A stretch of 64,000 nt of DNA from Pseudomonas sp. MYb185 (GTDB lineage: Bacteria > Pseudomonadota > Gammaproteobacteria > Pseudomonadales > Pseudomonadaceae), in NCBI RefSeq assembly GCF_002979975.1, contig NZ_PCQD01000001.1, forward strand, positions 248,001 to 312,000. Reading direction: 5' to 3'. A program made the position numbers and the translations under genes. Within the stretch, counting starts at the first letter, position 1. Every line of letters begins with the position of its first letter. The notes under the pieces are model-generated. The model saw only the letters and a list, made by a program, of their open reading frames with translations, had not been told where the DNA came from and ran no database searches. This document shows, in pieces, positions 10,716 to 20,074 of the stretch.

Positions 10716-12920
10716 ATGCGCAATCAACGTACCCTCCTGGCAGTGGCTTGCAGCGTTCTTCTGCTGCAAGGTTGTCTTGGCTCCAGTTCGGGTTCCAGCT
10801 CCAGGCCCGGTGAGCCGCAGCCAGAACTCGATTTGACTGACTTTGACCCGGCCACCGCCACGTACTGCGATCACACCGTACTGGCCCACTGCATGTACCC
10901 CTTCCCCAACAACTTCTTCACCAGTGACGATGCCGGCACGCCCACCGGCCTGCGGGTCAGTTTCGATGTAAGAGGCATGCCGGTTGCCCGGCCGGTGGAT
11001 ATGCCGGCCGATCCGAGTCGTACCCGCTACGTGGATATCCAGACCACGGAATCGGCGCCGATCCAGCCGGAGCAGTGGAACCGCAACGATGGTTTCTCTC
11101 CGGGTTCCATGCTGCTGGTCCACCTGCCGGGTATCGATCTGCAGCAGACCGGGGCGGTGCGCTTGACCGACTTGGAGCCTTCCCTGGACCCGGATGCGCC
11201 AATCATGGTGATCAATGCTGCAAGCCTGGAGCCGCAGCTGATATGGGCTGAACTGGACGCCAACAATACCGACCCGGACCAGCAGGCGCTGATCATCCGG
11301 CCGGCCCGCAACTTCGAGGAGGGCCAGCGCTATATTGCGGTGATCCGCAATGCCAGGGATGCCGATGGTGAACTGCTGGCGACGAACGAGCTGTTTCGTG
11401 CCTACCGCGACGGCATCGATACCGGTGAGGCGGCGTTCGAGGAGCGGCGTGACGCCATGGAGGATATCTTTGCGATATTGACCAATGCCGGTGTGGCGCG
11501 GGACGAGATCACCCTGGCCTGGGACTTCACCATTGCCAGCCAGCAGTCGATCACCGAGCGGTTGCTGGCCATTCGGGACGATGCCTTCGGGCGTCTGGGT
11601 AATGCCGCGCCGGTCTTCAGTATCACGGAAATCCAGGACGACCCGAATGCCGAGCTCAGTCGAAATATCCTCGGCACCTTCGAGGTGCCCAACTACCTGA
11701 ATCAGCCGGGTGGGGGAGTGGGCGCCTCGTTCAACTACGCCAGCGACGACCCCGATGCCCTGCCCGTGGTGCTCGATGGCGCCGAGTTCCTGCAGGCGCG
11801 CTTCCGTTGCCAGATACCGCGGACAGCCGTGGCTGACTTCGCCGATGGCAATGCAACGGTGCAGCCGGCGCGTGCTGCCATCTACGGGCATGGCCTGTTC
11901 GGCCAGAGCACCTATGCCATTGCGGGGGGCGAATTTGGCAGCGGACAGGTACGCCGGATGCAGGACGAGCACAACATCATGTTCTGCGCTACCGACTGGA
12001 TAGGCATGGCCCAGGAGGATCTGGTGGCGGGGAATATCCACCAGATCCTGGCGGATCTGACCGGCTTGCCCAGGCAACTGGACCGCAGCCAGCAGGGGTT
12101 GCTGAACTTCATGTTCCTGGCCGAGCTGATGAACCACCCCGATGGCTTCGCCAGTGATCCCCGTTTCCGCCACGGAGCGGGCGATACGCTGGTCTACGAT
12201 CCTGCTGAGGTGTTCTACGACGGCAACAGCCAGGGCGGTATCCTGGGTGGGGCCCTGGTTGCCGCTGCCCCCAACATCCATCGCGGCGTGCTCGGTGTAC
12301 CCGGTAGCAACTACAGCCTGCTGCTGCGCCGTTACGGGCCCTTCAACCAGCGCTTTGGGCCGGTCCTGTATGAGGCCTATCCCGACGGGCTGGACCAGTC
12401 GCTGAACTTTGCGCTGATGCAGATGCTCTGGGACCGGGCAGAGAACAATGGTTACCTGAGCCATCTGGCCGGTAACTTCATGCCTGGAACGCCGACCGAC
12501 AAGAAGGTGCTGCTGCACGTGGCCCTGGGGGACTACCAGGTGACCCAATGGAGCGCGGAAATCATGGCCCGTACCATTGGTGCTGCAGTCCATGAGCCCA
12601 CCGCGCGGCTGGGTGAAAGCGTCGACAGCAATCCGCTGTTCGGCATCGAGCGGATTGAGCAGTATCCCTACGCCGGCCATGGCTTGATGATCTGGGATTC
12701 GGGTGATGTTGCCGGAGACGAGGGCAACCCCTTCCCGCCGACCAACAATACCGGGCCCGATACCTCCTACGGTAACGACCCGCACGAATCGCCGCGCAAC
12801 ACGGTTGCTGCCAGACAGCAGAAGTCGGATTTCATGCGCAGCAACGGAGCGGTCACCGATGTCTGTGGCGATAGCCCCTGCTACAGCGATGACTACACCG
12901 GCGTGTCACGCCTCGACTAG
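10716..12920 (+). CDS. Lipoprotein with alpha/beta hydrolase (lipase-like) fold
   Basis: A 734-residue protein with a lipoprotein signal peptide (lipobox LLQGC near residue 20) and a Ser-rich linker. A GxSxG nucleophile motif (DGNSQGGILGGA) lies near residue 504, and a late His (YAGHGLMIW) could complete a triad. An upstream HGLFGQ segment resembles an oxyanion-hole HG motif. The layout fits large bacterial extracellular lipase/esterase-like proteins. An AAAAGGGAAGC stretch before the ATG is a good ribosome-binding site. It overlaps the end of the convergent MocR gene by 4 bp. It probably works with the divergent hydrolase at the cell surface; the substrate is unknown. Confidence 0.75.
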   Translation: MRNQRTLLAVACSVLLLQGCLGSSSGSSSRPGEPQPELDLTDFDPATATYCDHTVLAHCMYPFPNNFFTSDDAGTPTGLRVSFDVRGMPVARPVDMPADPSRTRYVDIQTTESAPIQPEQWNRNDGFSPGSMLLVHLPGIDLQQTGAVRLTDLEPSLDPDAPIMVINAASLEPQLIWAELDANNTDPDQQALIIRPARNFEEGQRYIAVIRNARDADGELLATNELFRAYRDGIDTGEAAFEERRDAMEDIFAILTNAGVARDEITLAWDFTIASQQSITERLLAIRDDAFGRLGNAAPVFSITEIQDDPNAELSRNILGTFEVPNYLNQPGGGVGASFNYASDDPDALPVVLDGAEFLQARFRCQIPRTAVADFADGNATVQPARAAIYGHGLFGQSTYAIAGGEFGSGQVRRMQDEHNIMFCATDWIGMAQEDLVAGNIHQILADLTGLPRQLDRSQQGLLNFMFLAELMNHPDGFASDPRFRHGAGDTLVYDPAEVFYDGNSQGGILGGALVAAAPNIHRGVLGVPGSNYSLLLRRYGPFNQRFGPVLYEAYPDGLDQSLNFALMQMLWDRAENNGYLSHLAGNFMPGTPTDKKVLLHVALGDYQVTQWSAEIMARTIGAAVHEPTARLGESVDSNPLFGIERIEQYPYAGHGLMIWDSGDVAGDEGNPFPPTNNTGPDTSYGNDPHESPRNTVAARQQKSDFMRSNGAVTDVCGDSPCYSDDYTGVSRLD

Positions 12921-14344
12921 GCTGCCGGGAGATTCCCGGCAATGGCTCCCAGGCGCTCGATGGCCTGTCGTATCTGCTGGGTCATCGGGTTGCCGGCATT
13001 GAGCCTGAAGTAGTTGCTGTAGCGCGGGCCGGCGGAGAACACCGAGCCGGGAAAGATGTGGATACCTTCGGCCATGGCCTGCTCGAACAGTTGGCGGGAG
13101 TCCATCCGGCCGGGCAGTTCGATCCAGAGTACGCAGCCGCCGGTAGGGGTATTGACCCGGGTGCCGGTGGGGAAGCAGCTGCGCACCTGCGCCGCTGTTG
13201 CCTGGGCCTGGTTGGCCAGGTGCTGGCGTAGTTGCTGGATGTGTTGGGTATAGAAGCCGCTTTCCATCAGGCGCGCCATCAGCAGTTGCGGTGCCGAGGC
13301 GTTGGTGATACTGCTGATCTGCTTGAGCTCGCGCAGGCGGTGATGGAAGCGCCCAGGTGCGACCCAGCCGAGCCGGATGCCCGGTATCAGCGACTTGGAG
13401 AAGGAGGTGCAGTAGAGCACCATGCCGGCCTCATCATAGGCCTTGGCCGGCATGGAATTGCCGGCATACACCGTCTCGCCCCAGATATCATTCTCGATCA
13501 CCGGTACCGAATAGCGGGTCGCCAGCGCCACCAGTCTGCGCTTGCGCTCCTCGGACATGGTGAAGCCCAGCGGATTCTGCGCATTGCAGGAGATCAGGCA
13601 GGCGCTGACCTGCCCCAGCTTGAATGCCTGCTCCAGGGAGTACAGGCAGATGCCATCGCGGTAGTGGGTGGGAATCTCCAGCGCCCGGCGCTGCATCACT
13701 TCCAGGGCCACCAGGGTGCCATAGTAGGTGGGCGTTTCGACTGCCACCGTATCGCCGGGCCGGGTCACGGTACGCAGTGCCAGTTCCAGGGCCTCCATGC
13801 ACCCGTTGGTGACGATCACGTCATTCGGGGTGAGGGGAATCGGATAGCTGAGGCTGCGCCGGACCAGTTGGTGGGTGAAGCGCTGGTGCCCATGGGGATG
13901 CATGTAGTCCCAGACTTCCAGTGGCTGTTTGCGGGTAACATCGCGCAGGGTCAGCAGGATGCGCTCGATGGGCATGATCTGCGGGCTGGGCAGGGCGATG
14001 CCGAGGCGCAGCAACTGCTGCTCCAGATGCGGTTCCATGTAGTTGAAGATATCTTCGCTCAGCGAGACTTCCACCGGCAGCAGCGGAAAATGCGCGATAT
14101 CGTTGCCGGGGGCGGGCGCGTGGGCGCTGCTGGCAACGAATACCCCGGAGCGGGGACGCACGTCGACCAGACCGTCCATCTCCAGCTTGCGGAAGCACTG
14201 AATGACGGTATTGATGCTGACGTTGAACAGTCTGCTCAGCGCTCTGACCGACGGCAGACGCTCGCCTGTCTGGTAGTTGCCGCTCAGAATATGGTTACGC
14301 AGATGCTCGCTGATGTTCTCGTACAGAAAGAGGTCACGGGCCAT
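12917..14344 (-). CDS. MocR-family transcriptional regulator (GntR DNA-binding plus aminotransferase domain)
   Basis: The 475-residue protein has an N-terminal winged-helix GntR domain (about residues 5-75, with LPSVRALSRLFNVSINTV). A fold-type I aminotransferase domain follows, with the PLP lysine in TSFSKSLIPGIRLGW near residue 315. Such MocR proteins sense PLP, vitamin B6 or an amino compound and control neighbouring genes. The targets here are not known. It is convergent with the lipoprotein hydrolase and does not share a promoter with it. Confidence 0.88.
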   Translation of the reverse strand: MARDLFLYENISEHLRNHILSGNYQTGERLPSVRALSRLFNVSINTVIQCFRKLEMDGLVDVRPRSGVFVASSAHAPAPGNDIAHFPLLPVEVSLSEDIFNYMEPHLEQQLLRLGIALPSPQIMPIERILLTLRDVTRKQPLEVWDYMHPHGHQRFTHQLVRRSLSYPIPLTPNDVIVTNGCMEALELALRTVTRPGDTVAVETPTYYGTLVALEVMQRRALEIPTHYRDGICLYSLEQAFKLGQVSACLISCNAQNPLGFTMSEERKRRLVALATRYSVPVIENDIWGETVYAGNSMPAKAYDEAGMVLYCTSFSKSLIPGIRLGWVAPGRFHHRLRELKQISSITNASAPQLLMARLMESGFYTQHIQQLRQHLANQAQATAAQVRSCFPTGTRVNTPTGGCVLWIELPGRMDSRQLFEQAMAEGIHIFPGSVFSAGPRYSNYFRLNAGNPMTQQIRQAIERLGAIAGNLPAA

Positions 14345-14438
14345 GAGCGTGGTTTCACCTTGTTATTGTCGTAGTTGCGCTCAGTGGTATCAGTATAGGA
14401 GGTGAGTCTGGTCATGGCGAGCCCGCAGTAAGCCGGCG

Positions 14439-14954
14439 CTATCCAGGGCAGCCGGAAGTGATGAACGCGCGCTTGATCCGTGCGCGGCCGACACGGTTGA
14501 TGATGACCTTGCGCCCCTGCGCCGCCGTCTGCTGTGGGCACAAGGAAAAGGTACCGGACTGGAAGCCTCCATTGAGCAGTTCCGACTCGCCCTGGGCGTT
14601 ATACCGCAGGTAGTCGGCAATGTTGGCGTTGGCGTGAATGTGGCTGACCAGGGCGGGCTGCTCATAGCGCAGGACCCTTTCATCGCTGTCATGTGCGCCG
14701 TTATGGTTGGCATCCAGGAAGATGATCCAGCCGTTGTTCCAGTCCTGCCCGAGCGGCGTCATGGTCACGGGACGGTTGAGCCGTATGGCCTCGGTGCGGG
14801 TGAACTGGATGCTACGCATCAGGCCGTTGACGCTGCTGTCCATCCGCTGGCTGTCGATCAGCCCGCCGAAGGCCGGCAGGCCAATGGTCAGCAGAATGGC
14901 CAGCACCGCCACCGCAACCATCATCTCAACCAGTGTGAAGCCGCGACTGAGCAT
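14439..14954 (-). CDS. fimT: FimT-like pseudopilin (GspH/FimT family)
   Basis: A 171-residue type IV pilin-like protein. The short leader MLSRG is followed by FTLVEMMVAVAVLAILLTIG, the prepilin peptidase site plus hydrophobic helix, with Glu at mature position 5. The start at 14954 is supported by a GGAGGA site; the frame is open further upstream, but that part lacks a pilin leader. The C-terminal part has the GspH/FimT character, with a late GRAR motif followed by basic residues and a closing Cys. FimT proteins with a C-terminal GRxR motif bind DNA during uptake. The gene stands alone, away from the minor pilin operon at 54.6-61.1 kb. Confidence 0.85.
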   Translation of the reverse strand: MLSRGFTLVEMMVAVAVLAILLTIGLPAFGGLIDSQRMDSSVNGLMRSIQFTRTEAIRLNRPVTMTPLGQDWNNGWIIFLDANHNGAHDSDERVLRYEQPALVSHIHANANIADYLRYNAQGESELLNGGFQSGTFSLCPQQTAAQGRKVIINRVGRARIKRAFITSGCPG

Positions 14955-15143
14955 GCTGTAGTCCTCCTGAAAGGGGGCTACAGCCAACATCCGCCCGTAA
15001 GTGATGCGGGGATTATAGCGGGCGCAGCCATGGCTCCAAGCCGCAACGGCCGAGTTTGCGAGAGCCGTCACGTTGTTTCTGGTAGCAGCGGGCGGTGACG
15101 CTATCGGTGCGTTTTCGGATCAACGGCATGTCATCTCTGCGTA

Positions 15144-17219
15144 ATGCCAATTTGGCATCATTCTGGTATGTGCCTTTCTCCCCTTGTCGGTAGCCCCATC
15201 GTGAATCATCGCAACCTGCCCGTTTCCCTCGGACTCATTCAGCGTGCCATCGTGGTGCTGGGTGCGGTGATCCTGGTCTTCGTCTGGTTCATGTATCACT
15301 ACCACAATCGCCAGGTACACGACGAGCGTCTGGCAGCCGAGGGCGCCGGGCATCTGAACCTGGCGGTGATCGTGGCGGAGAACCTGCGGCAGATGGAGGA
15401 CCGGGCCGGTAACAGTGGCCAGCATGACCAGCTCATGCTGAACGACACGGGTATCGGCTATCTGGTCAGCCTGTCTCGTCACGTCGACCTGGGCAAGAGC
15501 GGCTTCATTCAGGTGCTGGATGCCGGCGGCCGCGAGCGCATGCGTGCCGACTCCAGTGGCGTTATCGTCGCCGGGCAGAGGCTGGCGCCCTTGCCCCCGC
15601 AGGGTCACCAGGCCGGGCTGTATGCCTCGGTGATGGGCGGCGCACACTACCAGAGCGCCTTCCATGCCGTGCCGCAACACGGTTTCACCGTGGTGATCAG
15701 CAAGCAGTACGAAGAAATCCTCGGCCCCTTCGAGGCCGGCAAGTCGCGGCAGTTTCTGCTCAATATCATCGTCACTCTGGCGGTGATGGCCTGCGTGTTC
15801 TGGATGGTCAGGATGCTGCACGGCCTGCAGGCGGCGCTGGTCACACTGCAGAATTCGCAGCGGGAAAACCAGCAGCTGATCGCACGGCTGGAACGCGAGC
15901 ATGAACGCAGCAGTCGCGCCGCCTCCACCGATCACCTGAGCGGTCTGTTCAATCGCCGGCAGTTCATCGAGGTGGCCAACCAGGTATTGGCTGAACAGCG
16001 TAATCGCCGATGCTTGCTGGCATTGCTGTTCATCGATCTGGATCGCTTCAAGTCGATCAACGATACCCTCGGTCACCGCATCGGCGATCTGTTGCTGCAG
16101 GCGGTGGCCGGGCGCATCAAGCGTCTGCTCGAGCCCGGTGACGAGGCGGCGCGGTTCGGCGGTGACGAGTTCGTCGTGCTGCTGGGCGGGGATCGCACCG
16201 AGCAGGATATCGTCGCCTGGGTCGATACCCTGACCCAGCGCCTTTCCGCGGCCTACCAGCTCGAAGGCAGTGAGGTGAACACCAGCCCCAGTACCGGCAT
16301 CAGCATCTGCCCGCGGGATACCCAGGATGTGGACAGCCTGATTCGCTACGCCGACGCGGCCATGTATTCGGCCAAGCGCGCCGGCCGTGGCCAGTACCGC
16401 TTCTTCGACCAGTCGCTGAACGTCTCGGACGTGGAGGAGTTTCGCCTGGAGCAGGCCTTCGGTGAGGCGCTGAAGCAGCATCAGTTCGTTCTGCACTACC
16501 AGCCGCAGATCGCCCTGGACTCGATGTCGATCACCGGTTACGAGGCGCTGGTGCGCTGGCAGCATCCCGAGTTCGGGCTGATCTACCCGGATCGCTTCAT
16601 TCCGATCGCCGAGCGCAGCGGCTTCATCATTCCGTTGGGGCTGGAGGTGATCTCGCTGGCCTGCCAGCAACTGGCCGAGTGGGTCGCCGAGGGTGTTGCC
16701 GAACGGGTAGCGGTGAATGTATCGGCGCTGCAGTTGAGCCAGCCGCAGTTCAGCGACATGGTGCTGGGCGAACTGCAACGGCATGGCGTCGAGCCCTGGC
16801 GACTGGAACTGGAAATCACCGAAACCGCCATCCTTGAACACGAACAGATCGCCATCGCCAGTCTGAAGCTGCTCAGGAGCGCCGGTTTGAGTATCAGTCT
16901 GGATGACTTCGGCAAGGGCTATGCCGGCTTCGCCCACCTCAACGCCTTGCCGGTGAACAAGCTGAAGATCGACCGCAGCCTGATCGCCCAGCTCTCCAAC
17001 AGCCACGATGACAGCCTGATCGTGTCCTCCACCATCACCCTGGCCAAGCGTCTGTCGCTGCGGGTGGTCGCCGAAGGAGTGGAGACACCCGAGCAACTGG
17101 TCTATCTGCGCCTGGCCGGCTGCGATATCGTTCAGGGCTACCATTTCAGCCGCCCGATTCTCGCCGATCGGATTGTCGACTTCCAGAACGAATTCCGTGC
17201 CGCCAAGCTCTCCGCATGA
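15144..17219 (+). CDS. Membrane-bound GGDEF-EAL protein, dual cyclic-di-GMP domain
   Basis: About 691 residues. A transmembrane segment (VVLGAVILVFVWFMY) and a periplasmic sensor region are followed by a second membrane segment (FLLNIIVTLAVMACVFWMV), then GGDEF and EAL domains. The GGDEF motif is intact (RFGGDEFVVLL), but the product-inhibition site reads EPGD rather than RxxD. The EAL domain keeps EAL (YEALVRWQ), the ELEITETAIL glutamate, DDFGKGYAG, KIDRS, the EGVET loop and QGY, so phosphodiesterase activity is likely. The start is uncertain: ATG at 15144 or 15168, or GTG at 15201. The same frame stays coding-like for 45 codons past the TGA. Confidence 0.93.
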   Translation: MPIWHHSGMCLSPLVGSPIVNHRNLPVSLGLIQRAIVVLGAVILVFVWFMYHYHNRQVHDERLAAEGAGHLNLAVIVAENLRQMEDRAGNSGQHDQLMLNDTGIGYLVSLSRHVDLGKSGFIQVLDAGGRERMRADSSGVIVAGQRLAPLPPQGHQAGLYASVMGGAHYQSAFHAVPQHGFTVVISKQYEEILGPFEAGKSRQFLLNIIVTLAVMACVFWMVRMLHGLQAALVTLQNSQRENQQLIARLEREHERSSRAASTDHLSGLFNRRQFIEVANQVLAEQRNRRCLLALLFIDLDRFKSINDTLGHRIGDLLLQAVAGRIKRLLEPGDEAARFGGDEFVVLLGGDRTEQDIVAWVDTLTQRLSAAYQLEGSEVNTSPSTGISICPRDTQDVDSLIRYADAAMYSAKRAGRGQYRFFDQSLNVSDVEEFRLEQAFGEALKQHQFVLHYQPQIALDSMSITGYEALVRWQHPEFGLIYPDRFIPIAERSGFIIPLGLEVISLACQQLAEWVAEGVAERVAVNVSALQLSQPQFSDMVLGELQRHGVEPWRLELEITETAILEHEQIAIASLKLLRSAGLSISLDDFGKGYAGFAHLNALPVNKLKIDRSLIAQLSNSHDDSLIVSSTITLAKRLSLRVVAEGVETPEQLVYLRLAGCDIVQGYHFSRPILADRIVDFQNEFRAAKLSA

Positions 17220-17357
17220 TGCAACTGCTACTTCCGCACCCTGATGCGGACCCCGTCACCGCAGATCACGGCATTCCTGCGTCCGCAGCATGCCGTGCGG
17301 ATCATCCCGGTCAGTCACGAGACCTGCCAGCCGCTGCTGGAGTTACTGGAGCGCTGA
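17220..17357 (+). other. Coding-like in-frame extension or gene remnant after the GGDEF-EAL stop
   Basis: Directly after the TGA of the GGDEF-EAL gene, the same frame runs open for 45 codons to a second TGA. Its third positions are almost all G or C, as in real genes here. From the first internal ATG at 17244 it would encode 37 residues including ITAFLRPQHAVRIIPVSHE. It may be the true C terminus of the upstream protein cut off by a recent stop, or the last part of a lost gene. No family was recognised. Confidence 0.4.
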
Positions 17358-17358
17358 C

Positions 17359-18444
17359 TCAGCGGCGTTCCAGCAGTACCCCCGACTCCATGTGGTGGGT
17401 ATAGGGGAACTGGTCGAACAGGGCGCAGCGGGTGATGCGATGGGTGTGTTGCAGCTCGGCGATATTGGCCGCCAGGGTCTCGGGATTGCAGGAGATATAG
17501 AGGATCCGCTGGTAGCCCTTGACCAGCTCGAGGGTCGCCGGGTCGAGGCCGGCGCGCGGCGGGTCGACGAACACGGTGCCGAACTCGTAGCCGCTCAGGT
17601 CGATGCCCTGCAGGCGGCGGAACTCGCGCACGCCGGTCAGGGCCTGGGTGACTTCCTCGCTGGCCAGGCGCACCAGGGTGACGTTCTCGACCTGGTTGTC
17701 GGCGATATTCTCCAGCGCCGAACGCACCGAACTCTTCGACAGCTCGGTAGCCAGCACCCGGCGAAAGCGGGTGGATAGCGGGAGGGTGAAGTTGCCATTG
17801 CCGCAGTACAGCTCCAGCAGATCATCGTCGTTATGACCGGCCGCTTCCAGTGCCCAGCCAAGCATGTGCTGGTTGACCTGGCCGTTGGGCTGAGTGAAGC
17901 CACCTTCGATCTGCTGATAACGCCAGCTGCGCCCATCCACCTGCAACTGCTCCACCACATGGTCGCGTTGCAGCACCCGCCGGCGTCCGCGACTGCGACC
18001 GATCAGCAGGATGTCCAGTTGCTCTGCCAGGCGCTGGGCGGCGCTATCCCACTGCTCGTCGATCGGCCGGTGGTAACACAGGGTGACCAGCGCCTCACCG
18101 GACAGGGTGGTGAGAAACTCTACCTGGAACAGCTTGTGGCCCAGCTCCCGCTCGGCCTTGCAGGCGTCGAGCAGCGGCATCATCAACTCATTGATGCGGC
18201 GGCTGGCGATCGGCAGTTGCTCGATCAGGATCGGGTGGCGGTTGTCGCCCGGTTCGAACATCGCATAATGCGGCTGGCCGTTCTCGTACCACAGGCGGAA
18301 CTCGGCGCGCAGGCGAAAATGCTCCAGCGGCGAGGTGAAGACCGCAGGCTCGGGTGCACTGAACGGTTGCAGCAGGTCAACCAGGCGCTGGCGCTTGGCT
18401 TCCAGTTGTTCGTCATAGTGTGCAGGATCGAATGCCAGTGCCAT
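17359..18444 (-). CDS. trmA: tRNA (uracil-5-)-methyltransferase TrmA
   Basis: TrmA makes ribothymidine at position 54 of tRNA using S-adenosylmethionine. The 361-residue product has the normal length. The SAM-binding segment is [15 protein letters not shown]. The catalytic Cys lies in [11 protein letters not shown], and the C terminus has the active-site Glu in [12 protein letters not shown]. The conserved start is [13 protein letters not shown]; its ATG overlaps the stop of the upstream permease by one base (TGATG), which suggests translational coupling. Confidence 0.96.
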   Translation of the reverse strand: MALAFDPAHYDEQLEAKRQRLVDLLQPFSAPEPAVFTSPLEHFRLRAEFRLWYENGQPHYAMFEPGDNRHPILIEQLPIASRRINELMMPLLDACKAERELGHKLFQVEFLTTLSGEALVTLCYHRPIDEQWDSAAQRLAEQLDILLIGRSRGRRRVLQRDHVVEQLQVDGRSWRYQQIEGGFTQPNGQVNQHMLGWALEAAGHNDDDLLELYCGNGNFTLPLSTRFRRVLATELSKSSVRSALENIADNQVENVTLVRLASEEVTQALTGVREFRRLQGIDLSGYEFGTVFVDPPRAGLDPATLELVKGYQRILYISCNPETLAANIAELQHTHRITRCALFDQFPYTHHMESGVLLERR

Positions 18445-19736
18445 CAGCTGAAGAACCCGAGTTTGATAATGAACAGGGCCGACAGCACGTACAGGCTGGG
18501 ATTCAGGTCCCGCCAGCGCCCGGACAGCAGCTTGATCGCGGTCCAGGAGATGAAGCCCAGGGCAATGCCATTGGCGATGGAGAAGGTCAGCGGCATCACC
18601 AGCGCGGTGACCACCACCGGCGCCGCCTCGGTCAGGTCCTCCCAGTCGACCTGCACCAGGCCGCTGGTCATCAGTACCGCGACGAAGAACAGCGCCGGTG
18701 CGGTGGCATAGGGCGGTACCGCGCCGGCCAGGGGTGACAGGAACAGGCTGAGCAGGAACAGCGCCGCGACCACGCAGGCGGTCAGGCCGGTACGGCCGCC
18801 AACGGCGGTACCCGCGGCCGACTCCACATAGCTGGTGGTGGTCGAGGTGCCCAGCAGCGCGCCGGCCATGGTGGCGCTGCTGTCGGCCATCAGCGCGCGG
18901 CCCAGGCGTGGCAGCTTGCCCTGTTTGTCGACCAGCCCGGCTTTCTGCGCCACCCCGATCAGCGTACCGGAGGTATCGAACAGGTCGACGAACAGGAAGG
19001 CGAAGATCACGCTGACCAGACCCACATCCAGTGCACCGCGAATATCCAGTTGCAGCAGCGTCGGCGCCAGGCTCGGCGGTGCCGAGACCAGACCGTCGGT
19101 ACGGGTGAAGCCAGCGAGCAGGCTGATGCCGGTGACCAGCAGAATGCCGATCATCACCGCACCGGTCACCCGGCGGTAGGCCAGGGCGACGATCACGATA
19201 AAGCCGAGTGCGGCCAGTATCGGGCCGGGCTGGGTCATGTCCCCGGCACCGACCAGCGTCGCGGGATGGTCCACCACGATGCCGGCGCTTTTCAGCGCGA
19301 TCAGCGCGAGAAACAGGCCGATACCGGCGGCAATTGCCGAGCGCAGCGGCAGGGGGATGCTGTTGATCACCCACTCACGGATCTTGAAGATGCTCAGCAG
19401 GAAGAACAGCAGGCCGGAAATGAACACCGCCCCCAGCGCCACCTGCCAGCTGTAGCCCATGGAGCCGACCACGGTATAGCTGAAGAAGGCATTGAGGCCC
19501 ATGCCCGGCGCCAGCGCGATCGGGTAGTTGGCCCAGAGGCCCATTACCAGCGAACCGAGCGCCGCCGCCAGACAGGTGGCGACGAACGCCGCGCCCGGAT
19601 CGATGCCGGCATCAGCCATCATCATCGGGTTGACGAAGATGATATAGGCCATCGTCAGGAAGATGGTCACGCCGGCCAGTACCTCGGTACGGACGGTGGT
19701 GCCGTGGGCTTTGAGTTGGAACAGCTTTTCCAGCAT
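18444..19736 (-). CDS. NCS2/AzgA-type purine permease
   Basis: A 430-residue inner-membrane transporter with many hydrophobic segments. The N terminus ([18 protein letters not shown], then [12 protein letters not shown]) and the segment [20 protein letters not shown] are typical of AzgA-like proton symporters for adenine, guanine and hypoxanthine. A start 13 codons earlier (19775) is possible but less conserved. The gene overlaps trmA by one base in the same operon. Exact purine preference cannot be told from the sequence. Confidence 0.9.
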   Translation of the reverse strand: MLEKLFQLKAHGTTVRTEVLAGVTIFLTMAYIIFVNPMMMADAGIDPGAAFVATCLAAALGSLVMGLWANYPIALAPGMGLNAFFSYTVVGSMGYSWQVALGAVFISGLLFFLLSIFKIREWVINSIPLPLRSAIAAGIGLFLALIALKSAGIVVDHPATLVGAGDMTQPGPILAALGFIVIVALAYRRVTGAVMIGILLVTGISLLAGFTRTDGLVSAPPSLAPTLLQLDIRGALDVGLVSVIFAFLFVDLFDTSGTLIGVAQKAGLVDKQGKLPRLGRALMADSSATMAGALLGTSTTTSYVESAAGTAVGGRTGLTACVVAALFLLSLFLSPLAGAVPPYATAPALFFVAVLMTSGLVQVDWEDLTEAAPVVVTALVMPLTFSIANGIALGFISWTAIKLLSGRWRDLNPSLYVLSALFIIKLGFFS

Positions 19737-19838
19737 GGCGGGATCTCGGGGTGGGGAGGCCGAAAAGGGCGGCATTCTAGCCTATTTGCCGTCCGAACGC
19801 AGCATATGCCGGCAGTCCAGCGGGGCTGGTTGTCCGGG

Positions 19839-19958
19839 GCATGGATTGCCGCGTCGGCGGATGGCCGCCCCCTTGCTCCTCGCAATGACGGGTCCCCTTA
19901 TGCTCGTCATTGCGAGCCCGCAGGGCGCGGCAATCCACGGGGCGGGGCATCCAGTGCA
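19839..19958. repeat. Inverted pair of dispersed repeats, family C
   Basis: Two copies of a unit with the ends CATTGCGAG and GGCAATCCA lie in opposite orientation (about 19839-19890 and 19905-19940). CGCAATGACG of the left copy faces CGTCATTGCG of the right. Units with these ends are known as short dispersed repeats in many proteobacterial genomes. The rest of the 338-bp gap between the permease and fklB holds no recognised gene. Confidence 0.75.
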
Positions 19959-20074
19959 TAGCGGGCAGGTGGACCATGGGTTGCTGCGTCGGCCTCCGGG
20001 TAGTGCTGGAGGGAATGGGTGAATTTTTATCGTTGTTGTGTCAGGCTTTACGGCCATTTTTGCGGAGAGCCGCC

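Noticed and set aside
10698-12785. Open minus-strand frame over the second lipoprotein gene
   Set aside because: The plus-strand frame has a lipobox and GxSxG motif; the other is a shadow.
19050-19961. Plus-strand open frame over the permease and its upstream repeats
   Set aside because: It runs through the antisense of the membrane protein and a repeat, with a biased composition rich in Arg, Gln and His.
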